A DNA stretch of 64,000 nucleotides. Origin: Haemonchus contortus (Eukaryota > Nematoda > Chromadorea > Rhabditida > Trichostrongylidae). The position numbers were made by a program, and so were the translations under genes. Below, piece after piece: positions 36,063 through 48,100 of this stretch; the first letter of the stretch is position 1, and each line of letters begins with the position of its first letter. The notes under the pieces were generated by a model that was not told the origin of the DNA, ran no database searches, and saw only the letters and a list, made by a program, of their open reading frames with translations. The stretch covers positions 21,876,935-21,940,934 of the forward strand of contig LS997563.1 in NCBI GenBank assembly GCA_000469685.2, written 5' to 3'.

Positions 36063-36272
36063 TCATGAGCTGCTTATAGACTTCAACGGTTCATCCGTCC
36101 GTCCCTCCAGCGCGTTGCGTACGTGCGACGGCGGCCCTTGCCCCTTGTTGGCACGTGATCCAGTGATCCAGTGTTATGAACAAGTGGCTAGGGTCGCCGT
36201 GGCACCCACGCAACGCGACTGCACGCGCCAGACAGACAGACGGACGTCGAAGTCTGAAAGCAACCATGGCGA
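36063..36272. repeat. Inverted-repeat element, family X, copy 2
   Basis: TAGACTTCAACGGTTCATCC on the left mirrors GACGTCGAAGTCTGAAAGC on the right. The GCGTTGCGTACGTGCGAC and CCCACGCAACGCG blocks are internal inverted partners. The open frames inside are repeat-derived. Confidence 0.7.
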
Positions 36273-36537
36273 TTTCGACGTTTCTGGCGTTTGTCATTGT
36301 TTGAAGTAGAGCAGAGTACGATAAACCAATCCTGAGAAGAGAGCCCCACAGTTCTATCCTCCAAAACTTCCTTTTGATTTCTTTTCCTTTCCTGTTATCA
36401 ATTATTTACGGAATTAGTCAAATGCTTGGAAATGTTGTTATCAAATTTAAGTTTCTGCCTCACCATCAGCTGACCGCCCTCATCTGATCTACTTCAGACC
36501 CGCACCACAACGATAAATGCCACAGTCGTTCGGATTG

Positions 36538-36916
36538 GGGTCCGGGAACTTCTCCCCTAACACGGCGTCGCACACGCCGCACCCGCCGCCTATCACAGGA
36601 TTGCGATGGAAGATTGGAGCGCGCAATTTGTAAGGTAGGGAGTCCTTTAATTATTTGAATTGGCTGGCCGCTCTTTTCAATTCCAATGCGGTCTTGATCG
36701 TCGTTTATATAGGAGGGGTCATTCTAATTAATCAAGTCTAATAAACATGAAAACTAAAAAGAAACAGAGAAAAAATCGATAAAATCCACTGAAAAAGCAA
36801 GCCAGTCAAGGAAAAATATCGCGTCCTATCGAGGCGGAGTGAGTACGGTAATTGCAGTGACATTCGCCGCGTGCCGCAAGGGAGAATGCCGCGATAGGGG
36901 AGAAGTTCCGTTACCC
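36538..36916. mobile_element. MULE-like MITE, copy 1 (10 bp target duplication)
   Basis: The 379 bp unit is flanked by the direct repeat GTTCGGATTG (36528-36537 and 36917-36926). The ends are inverted: GGGTCCGGGAACTTCTCCCC and, reverse complemented, GGGTAACGGAACTTCTCCCC. The 9-10 bp duplication is typical of Mutator-like elements. The interior matches the copy at 62498-62885. It has no transposase. Confidence 0.8.
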
Positions 36917-37250
36917 GTTCGGATTGCCATGAATTTGGTCGCGTGTTTCCAAACGGGCGGATGTACCCATACCCCACCGGGACGCAACATTTGGCGTTTG
37001 GAGCCTACCATTGGGGCACAGGTTTGAAGTAGAGGAGATTGCTAGGATCAACTGACGCTACTAATCTTCTAGCTAGATAGGGCGTTATAAGTGCTCAGAT
37101 ATTGTATCGGCTGGATGTTGTACCCATATAAGACGAGTTTCAACGGTGTTGTAGAGGCAGCACCATTCACTGGGAATACGCATGAGGGATAACTCGTCGT
37201 GCCGCGCCAATTTTCTGCCCTAGTCTGTCGTCGCACTCCCGTCAAATCGA

Positions 37251-37915
37251 GTCAAAGGCAAAGTTCACGATAATTTTGGGTAATTTAGATTAGACGAAAA
37301 ATGGAAGACAAGATAGAAGATAGTGCGATGAAGGTGAAGAAACTGCGTGAATCGGTGTTTCCAAAGTGAAAGAAGAATTTGACGTTGAAATGGGGGCTGG
37401 ATGAGAATGAGACCAGAAAAATGAAGAGGAGTGGGGCGTTTGGACGAGCTATAAAATGTGTGTCAGCGCGTACTTCTGGTTCCTGGTGTGAATAGCAGAC
37501 TACGGTGAGCAAAAATTCATCCACTTATGAGCATAAGTAAACAAAAAACCCTAGCAACAGCGAAAACAGCTCGCCTTTTTCAGCCTCTTGTTGTAGGAAA
37601 TTGAGTAAGGGATCGTGGCACCAAAAAGAATAACCGAGGAAAAAAGAATGGGCGAAAAACATCCTCATCACTCGACGATCAGCGATTGTATGTGGGTCTA
37701 AGGAGAATAATTGCAATCTTGTCGCTTCGACACTCGTCTGACGTGACATCCATCGAGGGGCGGGGAGGCCGTGCGAGCCGGGAACACGGCTTCCACTATG
37801 TCCTAACCGTCCTAGTTTTTTACCGCGAAAAGACCCTTTCTATTATCCTTTGGGGCCGCTGAGTATTCCTCAGGGAAGACCTCAGTAAAAGTTTTTACCG
37901 TGAACCGTGCCTTTA
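37251..37915. repeat. Inverted-repeat element, family Z
   Basis: It begins AAAGGCAAAGTTCACGATAA and ends TTACCGTGAACCGTGCCTTT. The internal sequence resembles the AT-rich half of the element at 35305-35993. Confidence 0.6.
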
Positions 37916-38059
37916 ACTGCTGCGCTTGACTACTGACGGGTACTCTTCCCCACGTGTGCCTTACACGGGTTATCTTTCTCTGCGCCCCAACCTTCCATTC
38001 CCAGGGACGCAGAGAAAGTTGAAATGGTTACGTAACCATTCTAGCCATTCATTGGGGGG

Positions 38060-38333
38060 ACGGTCACCTCGTGTGTCCGAGGACGCGCGGCAAATTGCGC
38101 GGGGAAGTTCGTGGCGATTTGTGCGACTCTGACGCCAAATTTCGGGGGACAAACTTGGAGTAGTGTAGATTAGTAGGCTCAGCTGAATACTAACCTCCTC
38201 TACTTCAAATTTGGGCCCAAGTGCTAGGCGTCGGGGTCGTCCGAACCGCCACGCACTTCGCCGCATAATTTGCCGCGCGCATCCTCGGACGCACGTAAGT
38301 TCCGCACGCGTCCTTGGACGCACGAGGTGACAC
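38060..38333. repeat. GC-rich foldback element, family Y, copy 2
   Basis: The outer pair is GTCACCTCGTGTGTCCGAGG and CCTTGGACGCACGAGGTGAC. The inner pair is GCGCGGCAAATTGCGCGG and CATAATTTGCCGCGCGC. The centre holds the AGTAGTGTAG / CCTCTACTTC pair. Confidence 0.7.
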
Positions 38334-38389
38334 ATACCCGCTTTCCCTTCATAGTAATCTCGTACAATCCCTGTCTTCACTACTTTTGG

Positions 38390-38530
38390 AACGCGTTATT
38401 TCTCGCAGAGTGGCTGGATCATTCCGCTTTCTTCGCCAGCGATGCGCTTTTCCCAGCAGTACCTTTACTTTTCGACCTTGAAAGGTTAATTAGGGTAGCG
38501 AAAGGATATCGCGAACTGAGCCTTTAGAGC
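38390..38530. repeat. Family Z terminal fragment
   Basis: It ends GGATATCGCGAACTGAGCCTTT and has a CTTTCTTCGCCAGCGATGCGC block that matches the terminal part of the copy at 24960-25140. Confidence 0.45.
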
Positions 38531-40765
38531 CGCTGCGACTGCCTTCAGAGCCTATCTATGAGGCAAGGGCTGTGAAATCAAAACTGGGAGGTAATTAAGA
38601 GTATTCCATCACCAAAACCGCTCCAGCGGATTGAATGCTGGCGGGGTCTTGAGTAATCATCGAGATGCTTAACTTTTCCAGAGATGTACATTTCACTATT
38701 TCACCTTATCCTGTGCGCGAAAGTAACTTCTCGAACCAATAATTTAAAGATTTTATTTCCTCTCAATCGCGCTCCATATAATCCTCACAATTTCTTCACT
38801 TCTTATAAGATTAATAAGGATGTTTGAGAAGTTTAATGTCCCCTAAGTCTTCACTCTCAATCAACATCGCCCCCTACCGCGAAACAACTATAATTAGGCC
38901 AATACATGATTGTAAACCGAAGGCTGAATGATCTGGACGAGTTGCTTGACGCAGGAATTGCGTTGTGTGGGTTGCAATTGAAACCCATGCGCCCCATCGC
39001 AAAATGGTTGCGAGGAGCTGCGCCAAACGACCGCCTCCCGGGTAGGAATTAATGCGACCATCTCTTATTCTTCTAGACGAATCCATTATTGCGGTAGTTG
39101 AACCAATTGGCACTAACTAAACCTTCGTCGAGTTGTCGTTATAATTGTGGTTTCTTGACCATTTTCAGACTTTCGGGACCACTTAAAATACCTCGTGTGC
39201 TGAAATTTAGGAAAATTCTAAAGCTGTCCGCATACAGTTGCATTATGAGATTATTTGCGCCGTTCGGTCACTCATCTTCTTTGAAACCTTTTTATCCATC
39301 ATTTCTTATGAAATCTAGTCACTCTACTTCCTTGAGCAGTCGTCATCCTTTTTTTTTGTCTCATGCTTCCTCGTGCATGGGGTTGTTTTAGTTCTATCGT
39401 GGAGCGATTGTCGCTGAAGGGCTCAGTCTTCTATTCACTGAATGATGACGTTTCAGAGCGGAAGGGTGCGATTGCGACAGCACTAGATTATTATTAGTTT
39501 CGTGGAATCCTCTCCTAATCTCCAGAATGTCTCTTGAGCTCTTCGAAGGCGCGGCCGGCCGCTATTGTTCACCCTAAGAGAGCTTCTGCCCGAAATCGAC
39601 TCTGCGAACTTCCCCGAAATTCGTCATTGTTCTTCGAAGGTAGGACTTTCTTCCGGATGGAATTTGATCCGTTAGTAAATAAGCAACCGATTTTACCTGT
39701 TCTCAACTCCCAACTCGCGCAGTTTGCTCTTGTCGAGGTTGTTTCCTAATACTGGGTCGCAATGTGCTTCAGAGCATTTGAAAGTAACCTCAAGTATCTT
39801 TTAGTTACCATATCAGTAAATTATTGCAAATGTGAGCGTTTTATCGACACGTTTGCACGGGCAGATTTAGAGAAGAAACTCAAGAGAAAGCAGACGTCAT
39901 TCTTAAAACCGCCTCCCTTGCTAGCGTAAATGTACAACTCAAACCCTTCATACAGTTCGAGGGAAGCTTCTGTTCACGTGAGCGCTGGAAATCTTAAACA
40001 CGCACAGAATAAGCCCTCTTTCATCTTCTGAAGCATTGCGACGTTTGTTCAAGCTTTTCACTCGGCTAAACAAAAGCATTGTAAAACTGGGGTGGGACGT
40101 AGTGTTGCCAAATTATATTACTTGTTAATCTAATCGGTTAGTTAGACGGCAGTTTGCAAAACCGTTGCGGTTTATCAAAGCAATGTGTTCAAGGAGCACT
40201 AGGTGAACCTCTGAGTACTGTGGCTCTTATGCATAGTACGAAGATTTTGCGATTATCATTCCGTCTTAACTCTAACTACTTCTGCTCGTTTTTTTAATAA
40301 GTTTTGCTCGTTTCTTTTTCCAGCTTTCCGAAGCAATGTCTCATAGAATAGAGTCAATAGTAAGGTTTTTTGTGTAAGTGATGGTCACGTTTCGGCAAAA
40401 GTATTAGGCACCACCATTTAACGTTATGCCTTTCGTGTTTTGCTGTTTTACGCAATCCCATACACCCTGAAAATCGCTTGCACAAGTACAATCCAACTCC
40501 CCAATAGCCCAGCGAGAAACGTGTTGAACAGATATTTTACGTTGAAGAGGTTAATGCCCAATCACCATTTTAAGGCCAGGATCTATGTTGCAGACCGACT
40601 GGAAATTTAATTTTGTGGCCTGCACTTCTCTACCTCCTACTGTACTTCATGTACCTTAATTTGCTGATCGATATTTCTTTTGAAAGAAATGGAGAAGCAA
40701 GATTGCCATGGAATGCATAGTGCATGGTATTAATGTGCTTGCGCGAAGCTGGAGCGCTTTATCTT
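38530..40765. other. No gene recognised
   Basis: I see no splice-consistent coding signal or known repeat. A (T)8 run and scattered short frames are not informative. Confidence 0.4.
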
Positions 40766-40769
40766 TCAC

Positions 40770-41010
40770 GCAAGCGTACTTATTTCGACGTTCTAACGCC
40801 AACGTCAGTTGGCTGCTCTCAGAGTTCAACGACTGACCGACCGATTGCAGGTCCGCTGGCCACCTGTTGGCAGCGCAGGACATCAATGAATCACGCGCCT
40901 TAACCGAGTCATGCGGCCTTGAACGCAAACTGAATAGCGTAGTCAACACGTGGCCAGCGCCTCTCGGTAGTTGAAGTCTGAAAGCAGCCATTGGGCGTAT
41001 TCGACGCTGA
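40770..41010. repeat. Inverted-repeat element, family X, copy 3
   Basis: TTTCGACGTTCTAACGCC and TTGGCTGCTCTCAGAGTTCA on the left mirror TTGAAGTCTGAAAGCAGCCA and ATTCGACGCTGACAG on the right. This shows that the terminal inverted repeat of this family extends beyond the ATGGCTGC core. Confidence 0.65.
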
Positions 41011-44000
41011 CAGGGACAGGCACGACGCTCATGTGAGATGCACCCAAATGATTATAGACGGCGGCACATTTATACAGACCTCGCAATCATAAATGTTGTT
41101 TTCCTTTTCAAGGAACCGTTCTCTTTTTTAGGCTAGAACCTTTTCAGGAAAGTTACTCACTTGCAGTCTCGAAACAAAATTATCACGCTTACACCTAAAC
41201 CAACTAACTACACACCTGAACATACACACCATACATCTTACTTACACCTAAGTCTATCCTTTGTTTTCCTTTCCCTATGAACCTGCACACTTCATGAGTC
41301 ATTGAGATGCAAAGTATCGACTGACTACCAGGGGCCAAGGCCCAGCCAGCTCCGAGAAGAAGAAGATATAACAGTATGCTCACGAGAGAGACCCTAGGTG
41401 GCTAAGTTCTTTTTCTTATCGTGAGTGAACCCCCGGATCGACTACCAAAGTATAGATCGACATCCGCCTTCGACGTCGACGGAGAAACGCCTATGCTTGA
41501 GTAGTATGTTTCGTATTACAGCGTCGAGCGTCGACGCTTCATCTAATAACGTTTGGCGCTCGTTGGCCGCTTACGTGGTTGTAGCTGACGGCCTTGCGTT
41601 GGGGCATGTTGTTTTCCCACATGAACTATGTAGAGCTACTTCGAAATTATGTAAACAAGGGAAAAACAAGAAACTGCAGTGGAGAGAAGTAACGAAATGC
41701 CCCCCCCCCAATAAAGTAGAGAAGTAAGAAACCAACGAGAAACTCGTTTTTTTTTTCGAGACTGGAGTAAACCATAACCATCAGGCCCTTGAAAAAATCA
41801 TTCAAAATTGCATTCATTGCCGAATTGTGGTACATCGAAGGTTGACCGAAGTGGTCGCAGAGCATTGAACGCCGCAGGTTAACGCACTGGCGTCACGGTG
41901 GTGACGCTTAACGTTGCACTATGAAAAGGTCGTCGGCGGTTCGCTGCCTTCAAGCTCTGCTTCGGTGGGGGCCAAGCGGGTGTCAAAAGTGGCCTTACCG
42001 TTGCGATCCACGCGACACAGTCGGTTGTTGTTCCATAGCTCATCTCCTCCTGCTAATTTTTAAGGCCTTCATGACTCTCTGTTGTGCCTGCTCTGTTTCT
42101 CTCACTTCCAGAGTTCTTCATGAAACATCCTTATTTGGACTAGCCACACTTTGTTTTCATCTCATCGCATCCTCCGCTATTTTACTACCTTTTCCTCTTT
42201 TCAAACAAGATTCTTTCAATTCGCCATGTTGCTCTAAAAGTAGTGTGGCATTCGCACTTGTCCGACAATTAAAAGTGTTATATCGGAATGAACCAAGCGA
42301 AGCCGTTTTTTCTCTACGTTGCGCTCTATTCGTGAATCTTCTACTTTCAGGCGCTTTACACATGGTCCTAGTACCAGGTGATCCACAGCCTTCGTCAAGC
42401 TCTAGTTGTGATATAGGTTCGTTTAGCTGTTTAGCAAATATGGGGTGGGCTACTTACTGGAAACAGTTCTAGCCTATCCTATCACAAGTGAAGTGCTCTT
42501 TCGTGACTAGCTAAGGCACCTCTGCATCTGCTTAGAAAGTTCTCCATCGTCTCCTGGTGTCCAGTTTAATTCATCGAGTTGTGGTCTTCCTGGGGGTGAC
42601 ATGCATCATGGTCGTGCCACCAATACCCTCGACAAGGATCGAGTACAAGAAGATGCAGACACCTTGACAAGTGAAGGTAACTTACAGTGTGCTTCATCTG
42701 ATTTTGAATCCGTTGTGTTTTTTATTTCTTTTGTACAACTGTTTTTCTTTCATTTTCGCTTTTCATACTTCAACAAGGATAACGATGAATGGTGTGTGCG
42801 AATATGATTCTAACGAACGCATACATATCAATTGGGGGTTTCGGTCTCTCGGAAGCATAGGCATTAGCCAAAACTGTTGCGAGGCCTCACACCCAAACGG
42901 TTTTTATTCCATGTGGTTGGTGTTTCTATCAGTGGTCTTCCTCTGCTAGGACAGACGGTTCAAGCGCCGCCTGTCATAGCGTAGCAGAGGAAGAAGTTCT
43001 TCGAAGATGAGAGATGAACCTTATTGGGGAGGAAACCTCGTCCGAAGCACTGACGCTGTTTGTACGGCTAGCATTCTTATTGAAGATCGGCCTCGTCTCG
43101 CGCACGGGCAACGTTGAATCTAACCTCGTTCACACGTCGTGAAAATTCCTTTTAGGGGGATTCGTAACTCCTGCTGAAGTGGGCCCAGAGTGTTCATTCA
43201 CAGTTGGTTGGGGTATAGAGGGTAGGATGATGGTAGGTGGCAGGATTGCTCTCATGGCTCTCCTTAACCTAGTACTCTGCCAATCACTGTGGGGGTGACG
43301 CCTGTGAAAATTTCATAGATTTCAGGTAACAGGCAAAGTGTTCAAGTGGCTAGCGCCAATTTCGTGTGGGTCTCCCTTCGTCCGACAGGTACCTCATGAA
43401 GAGTTGAGCCAGGGTCTTAACGTTAACTGCTAAACGGCTCTTTGGATGTGCTGGTTTAATCCTACCAGTCGGATCTTCTTCTTCCTATGTTTGCCCGTAA
43501 TTTGCATTCTCCCAAGTTCAAAAGCTTTAGTATAAAGGAACAGGAGCCGTTGAACCCCAGAAAACACACCGGTGCACTTGTGGGCGCTTTGCTCGCAATG
43601 AGAATAGTCCTGCTTAAGTGCTCCGTGTACAAGTAAAACGGTTGATGCCCTTTTATTCAAACCTGACTGCGTACTTTCACTCAAATTACGCTCATTTCAC
43701 GCATAGTCCGCTCCCTACTCCCAGCCCCACCCACCCCCCCCCCCCCCCCCCGCGCAGTTCAGTCTCTCTTTACTACATAGTCGATGTCTCAAACCTGTTG
43801 CATGCACTCGTACCAAATTTGTATGCCCCAGGTCCGAATCAGTAATTTTCTAGTACGTCATGCCGCCATAAACGGAGTGAAGTCCTGCCATCTACCATTA
43901 GTAAAATAAAATAAATTAGTACTCCCAACCTGCCACTGTACTCCTCGCAAGTTGAACCCTCTAGGTTCACGTGAGCAGAAGTTCTCAAATTCCAGTCAAA

Positions 44001-44060
44001 CAATTATTCCGCGCACGCCCCGCTCCTTCTGGGCGTAGTCAACGGTGGATCAATCCGGTG
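41011..44060. other. No gene recognised; upstream flank of USP47
   Basis: The open frame of 183 residues at 41921-42472 has no recognisable motif, and I do not call it. The missing N-terminal exons of the USP47 gene should lie here or further left, but I could not identify them. The stretch 43660-43760 holds a copy of the dispersed repeat also seen at 13530 and 49340, followed by an 18-19 base C run (43734-43752). Confidence 0.4.
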
Positions 44061-44070
44061 TAGAACATCG

Positions 44071-44162
44071 GAAACATATCACATAATCTCCAATGCAAAA
44101 GCTTGCCTGACAGCGGCGTCAGTCAGGCAAGCTTTTGAATTGGAGATAATGTGATCTGTTTC
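44071..44162. repeat. Near-perfect 41 bp inverted repeat hairpin with 10 nt loop
   Basis: The arm 44071-44111 (GAAACATATCACATAATCTC at its start) pairs with 44122-44162 with about three mismatches. The loop is AGCGGCGTCA. Size and pairing are in the range of a microRNA precursor, but the perfection of the arms also fits a tiny foldback element or recent inverted duplication. Confidence 0.7.
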
Positions 44163-44329
44163 ATCATGGAGCTGTATATCTTATCTAGCTTTGACTCGCA
44201 GCCTATCGCGAATTCAAGGGTATCTGGAACCCTGATTACCGCAGATGGGGTTGTCGACAGGACAATACAATCTTTCACAATGCTGACTTTTTCCGTCCTG
44301 GCAGTCCCTAACAGACTCTTCACCCCTTT

Positions 44330-44750
44330 TTCTGGACTAACCTTGGCGTTTGAAAAGCTATTCTTGCTCTAGCTCCTCTCCTCCGTAGCCTGTTGTTGGT
44401 GCGTAAGAACGAAGATTGTTAAAGACGGGGTTAAGCCGCATCTTTTTCAGTGGCAAACGTCCGATTCGGGTTCTCAAGCTTTGAAAAGATGTTCATTGTC
44501 AAGTGCGTACTGACTTCTTCAGCCTCGAAGACGGTGCGCAGCGGGCGATGCCTTCCCATCTCGGTCATTCCGATTTGATCTTCCTAACCGGCATCATCGG
44601 ATCTTCGATACACTCTTTCGACGAAAACGTTCGTGCCTTGAAAGCACATATCGTCATCTTGATTCTTTCCGGTTGGACGGCCTGTTATTACCGGGAAATC
44701 TTAGCAGGTTCTCAGCCGTTTTACCCAACCCTGCCATATTAGACTCGGGT
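44330..44750 (-). pseudogene. RTE endonuclease N-terminal fragment
   Basis: The minus strand gives IGMTEMGRHRPLRTVF, then HLTMNIFSKLENPNRTF and, after two stops, SYAPTTGYGGEELEQE. These are decayed forms of the endonuclease blocks (the E-T/R, N-terminal core and V/SYAP motifs) of the same RTE family as the copy at 9390-10765. Only the 5' part is present. Confidence 0.6.
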
Positions 44751-45108
44751 ATAAGGAAATGCGGCCCATCAGAATTACTGTTTTGGTATGTGGGCTCACA
44801 GGAGTAGGTTGCCAAACGTAGACATGTGGTCCAGGTTCATTCCGGATAGATAGCCGGACAGTTCCAGAGTGGACATGGGGTTATTCCTGTTGGAGGCGGC
44901 CTCGAATCCCTTTTCGAACTAGGTCACTTTTGGTCCGTGATTTACTTCCCTATCCAAGACATGGGGTTGGCCACTTAGTCTTGTCACCGGGCTGCTGAAG
45001 ATCCTTTAGTGAAAGAAACCTTAGTGAATGGGGTCACATTGTCAGTGAGTAACAGACGAAATTAAAAACTGTTATTGAAAATTTCTCATGTACCTTTCTT
45101 ATTTTTAG

Positions 45109-48100
45109 AGCAGTCAGATGCTCCGATTTCGAAACCTGCGGCGATAATGTACGGCGATGTACCTCGTCAGGTACCGTTAGACGAAAATGGTCATAAATAT
45201 GTTGGCCTCATCAACCAGGTTGGTTTCTTGTCTACGGTCTTTTTCACTTCGTATATGCTGCTCGGAGGGAACATGAAGAAAATCCAAGAACAATTTAAGC
45301 ATCTCATTCTTGCTCACTATCAGCAACCACCTAGATGTAGTTGTTTTTTTTTTTTAATTTGGTGGTTTAGGCTATGACGTGTTATCTCAACAGCCTGGTC
45401 CAATCTCTATATATGACTCCCGAGTTTAGAAATGCTATATACAAGTGAGTGTCTCGGTATTGCGATAAAACTTCCGGCACACAATGTGAAATCGCGTTGC
45501 AGATGGGAGTATCATAGCAGTGGAAAATCGGGAAATATTGGTGAAAGAGAAGCGAGAAGTATCCCATATCAGATTCAGAAGTTATTTTTGCTGCTGCAGA
45601 CGAGTGACCTAGGCTCTTTGGAGACGAAGGATTTAACAGCAAGTTTCGGATGGTCTAGCAATGAGGGTATGATTTTGATTAACCTTTTCTCACTACTGTT
45701 TGATATTTGTTTTCCGACTGTTATCTTGCTGACTTGAGTTCAGAAAGATTGTCTTAGCTTACGATCAACACGATGTCCAAGAGCTGTGTCGGCTTATGTT
45801 CGACGCGCTAGAGCTCAAGTGGAAAGGCACGCAAAATGAAAAATTAATTCAGAATTTGTACAGGTATTATGCCTATGCTTGTGGTTCTTATCGGTTGAAA
45901 AATCATTGGTTAATTCAGAGGAAAATTGCAAGATTTCGTGAAGTGTTTGAAATGTGGGAAGGAAAGCCTGCGGTCAGATGTTTTCCTTGACCTGCCGCTT
46001 GCTGTGAAGCCTTTTGGTGCCGTTGAAGCCTTTCGTAGTGTTGTGAGTTGTAATGTGAAGTGTTCTTTTTGCTCAGATCATTACAATTTCATGCAGTTTA
46101 TGGTTGAGTCATACTGCAGTTAAACAGCATTTATTTAAATGTGTTCCTTCTGAAAATTTGAAGTGATCCCTTAGAGTGACGTTGCTGAAGTACCTTGGAA
46201 AAATTTCAATCATGAATGCACAAGCCCAACACAGTTTAAATACATTTACTACGGGGTTTTAGAGCAAATTTCTCTCAATATACTCTTTACTCGCGATTTT
46301 TTTTTGCTACATCGCTTCCCAAATCATCTTCCAGAAGGAACTTTCTGATAATTTTCTTTATTACTATCCTTCCAAATCTTTCCACTCACAAAAAAGGCGT
46401 ACGTGGTCGCAACGGTTCAAGGTGAGATGTTAACCTCGCAAGAGTTTTCAAACGCTGATCTTAAATCTGCGACCCAAGATCTGTGAGAGCATTCTGGGAT
46501 TAAAGTTAAGGAACTGTTTTCCTACTGAGCAACCACTGTGTCGAGTAGTGGTGAGTCGGTGGACCGTGGGCATGACATGAAAAACGTGTCGTAGACAATT
46601 GCAAAAAGTTTTGACGTTTCATATTGACTATCCTCAGTCTTCAACGGGTAATGTTACATACGTGCGTCCGAAGATGCGCGCGACAAATTGCGCGGTGAAA
46701 TTCGTGGCGACTCTGGCGACTATTATCGGGGCCCAAACTTGAAGCAGAGTAGTTTGGTAGGATCAGCCTTTTCTACTAGTCTACTCTACTTCATACTTCA
46801 AATTTGACGCCAATCATAGGCTATAAAGACGTGAACTTCGCCGCGCGACGTACTGCGTGCATCCTCGTACGCACGTATGTTCCGTCCCCCGTCTTCAACG
46901 TATGTATGTTGTGAATCTGTGACAAAGCAAATCTTCAGCATTTATTAATGGTTGCCAAATTGCTTTTTAAAAGCCGCATAGAAACAGCCGTGATTTTTCA
47001 AGAACAAATTCTTCAGGAAGAGGCCCTCCGAGCATTCGTGACTCCTGAACTTCTTGATGGAAGTAATCAGTACTTTTGTGAGCGGTGTAATTCAAAACAG
47101 GATGCTCACAAGGTAGATCTTTACTGTTGTGACACAATGACTTGATTATTTATAAATACCTTTATAGGGTTTGCGTGTGACAGAATTTCCGTATCTACTG
47201 ACCATCCAGCTGAAACGATTTGATTTCGACTATAATACAATGCATAGGATAAAACTGAATGATAGGCAAGTTGGCCATCGCTCATATCGTTGAGATGTGT
47301 TAGTTTTTTATATTTAGAATGACGTTTCCCGATGTGTTGGACTTGAATCCTTTTGTTTATTCACCAAATGCACCCCAACTATCTGATGAGGAATTACTGC
47401 CTGCCTCAACAGGTACTGGCTCAGGTGAGCTGTCTTCCTGAGATTTTGGAACATCAAAAGTAAAGTGTGTTGATCGCGCTTCAAACTATTTTGCCACAGC
47501 TAGGCGTCTTATAGTTTGGTGAATCAAGAAAATCGCCATCGCAATTCTGCTTTTTTTATCGCGTAGAACATCTACACAACATACGTTCATGAGAGATATG
47601 AATAACGCATGGGTTGAGATAAGAGATCGGTGGCTCTGAACTGAAAATAACAATGTCCAAAGATTGGGGAGAGGCTCAACCTAAAGCGTTTGTTACCACA
47701 CCGGGTTCTGTTACCACAAATTTCACCCAGCGCTTCTATTTAGGAACTGTAGGATCTGTTAAGTTAGTTTCCTCAGACATCATTGTCGAAGTTACAATGT
47801 TATTAGCAATCAGGCTTTGATCGAAATCATTTGTGTTCTAAGATAATAGAGCAAGCCATTCAGAGACGGTGATCGCTGGCCAACCGTTAGATCGCTCATA
47901 TGTGAACAAACTACTAAAACGGGGAGAGTACGTCTACGAATTGTTTTCCGTCATGGTCCATCAAGGAAGTGCTGCAGGAGGACATTATTTTGCATATATC
48001 AAGTACGTACTTTTCCTAACACTTTACTGAGAACTTATGGCGTTAACTGACTCACTCGATGAGGCAATCCGCTCTTAATTACAACAAATGGTGCATCTAG

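Noticed and set aside
36091..36297. Small protein on the minus strand
   Set aside because: It is the interior of a family X inverted-repeat element.
41921..42472. 183-residue open frame upstream of USP47
   Set aside because: No recognisable motif and no splice continuity with the USP47 exons; considered as a missing N-terminal exon but the sequence does not match.
42601..42684. Possible small exon ending before a GTAACT donor
   Set aside because: Too short, and nothing joins it to a gene; it could be chance.
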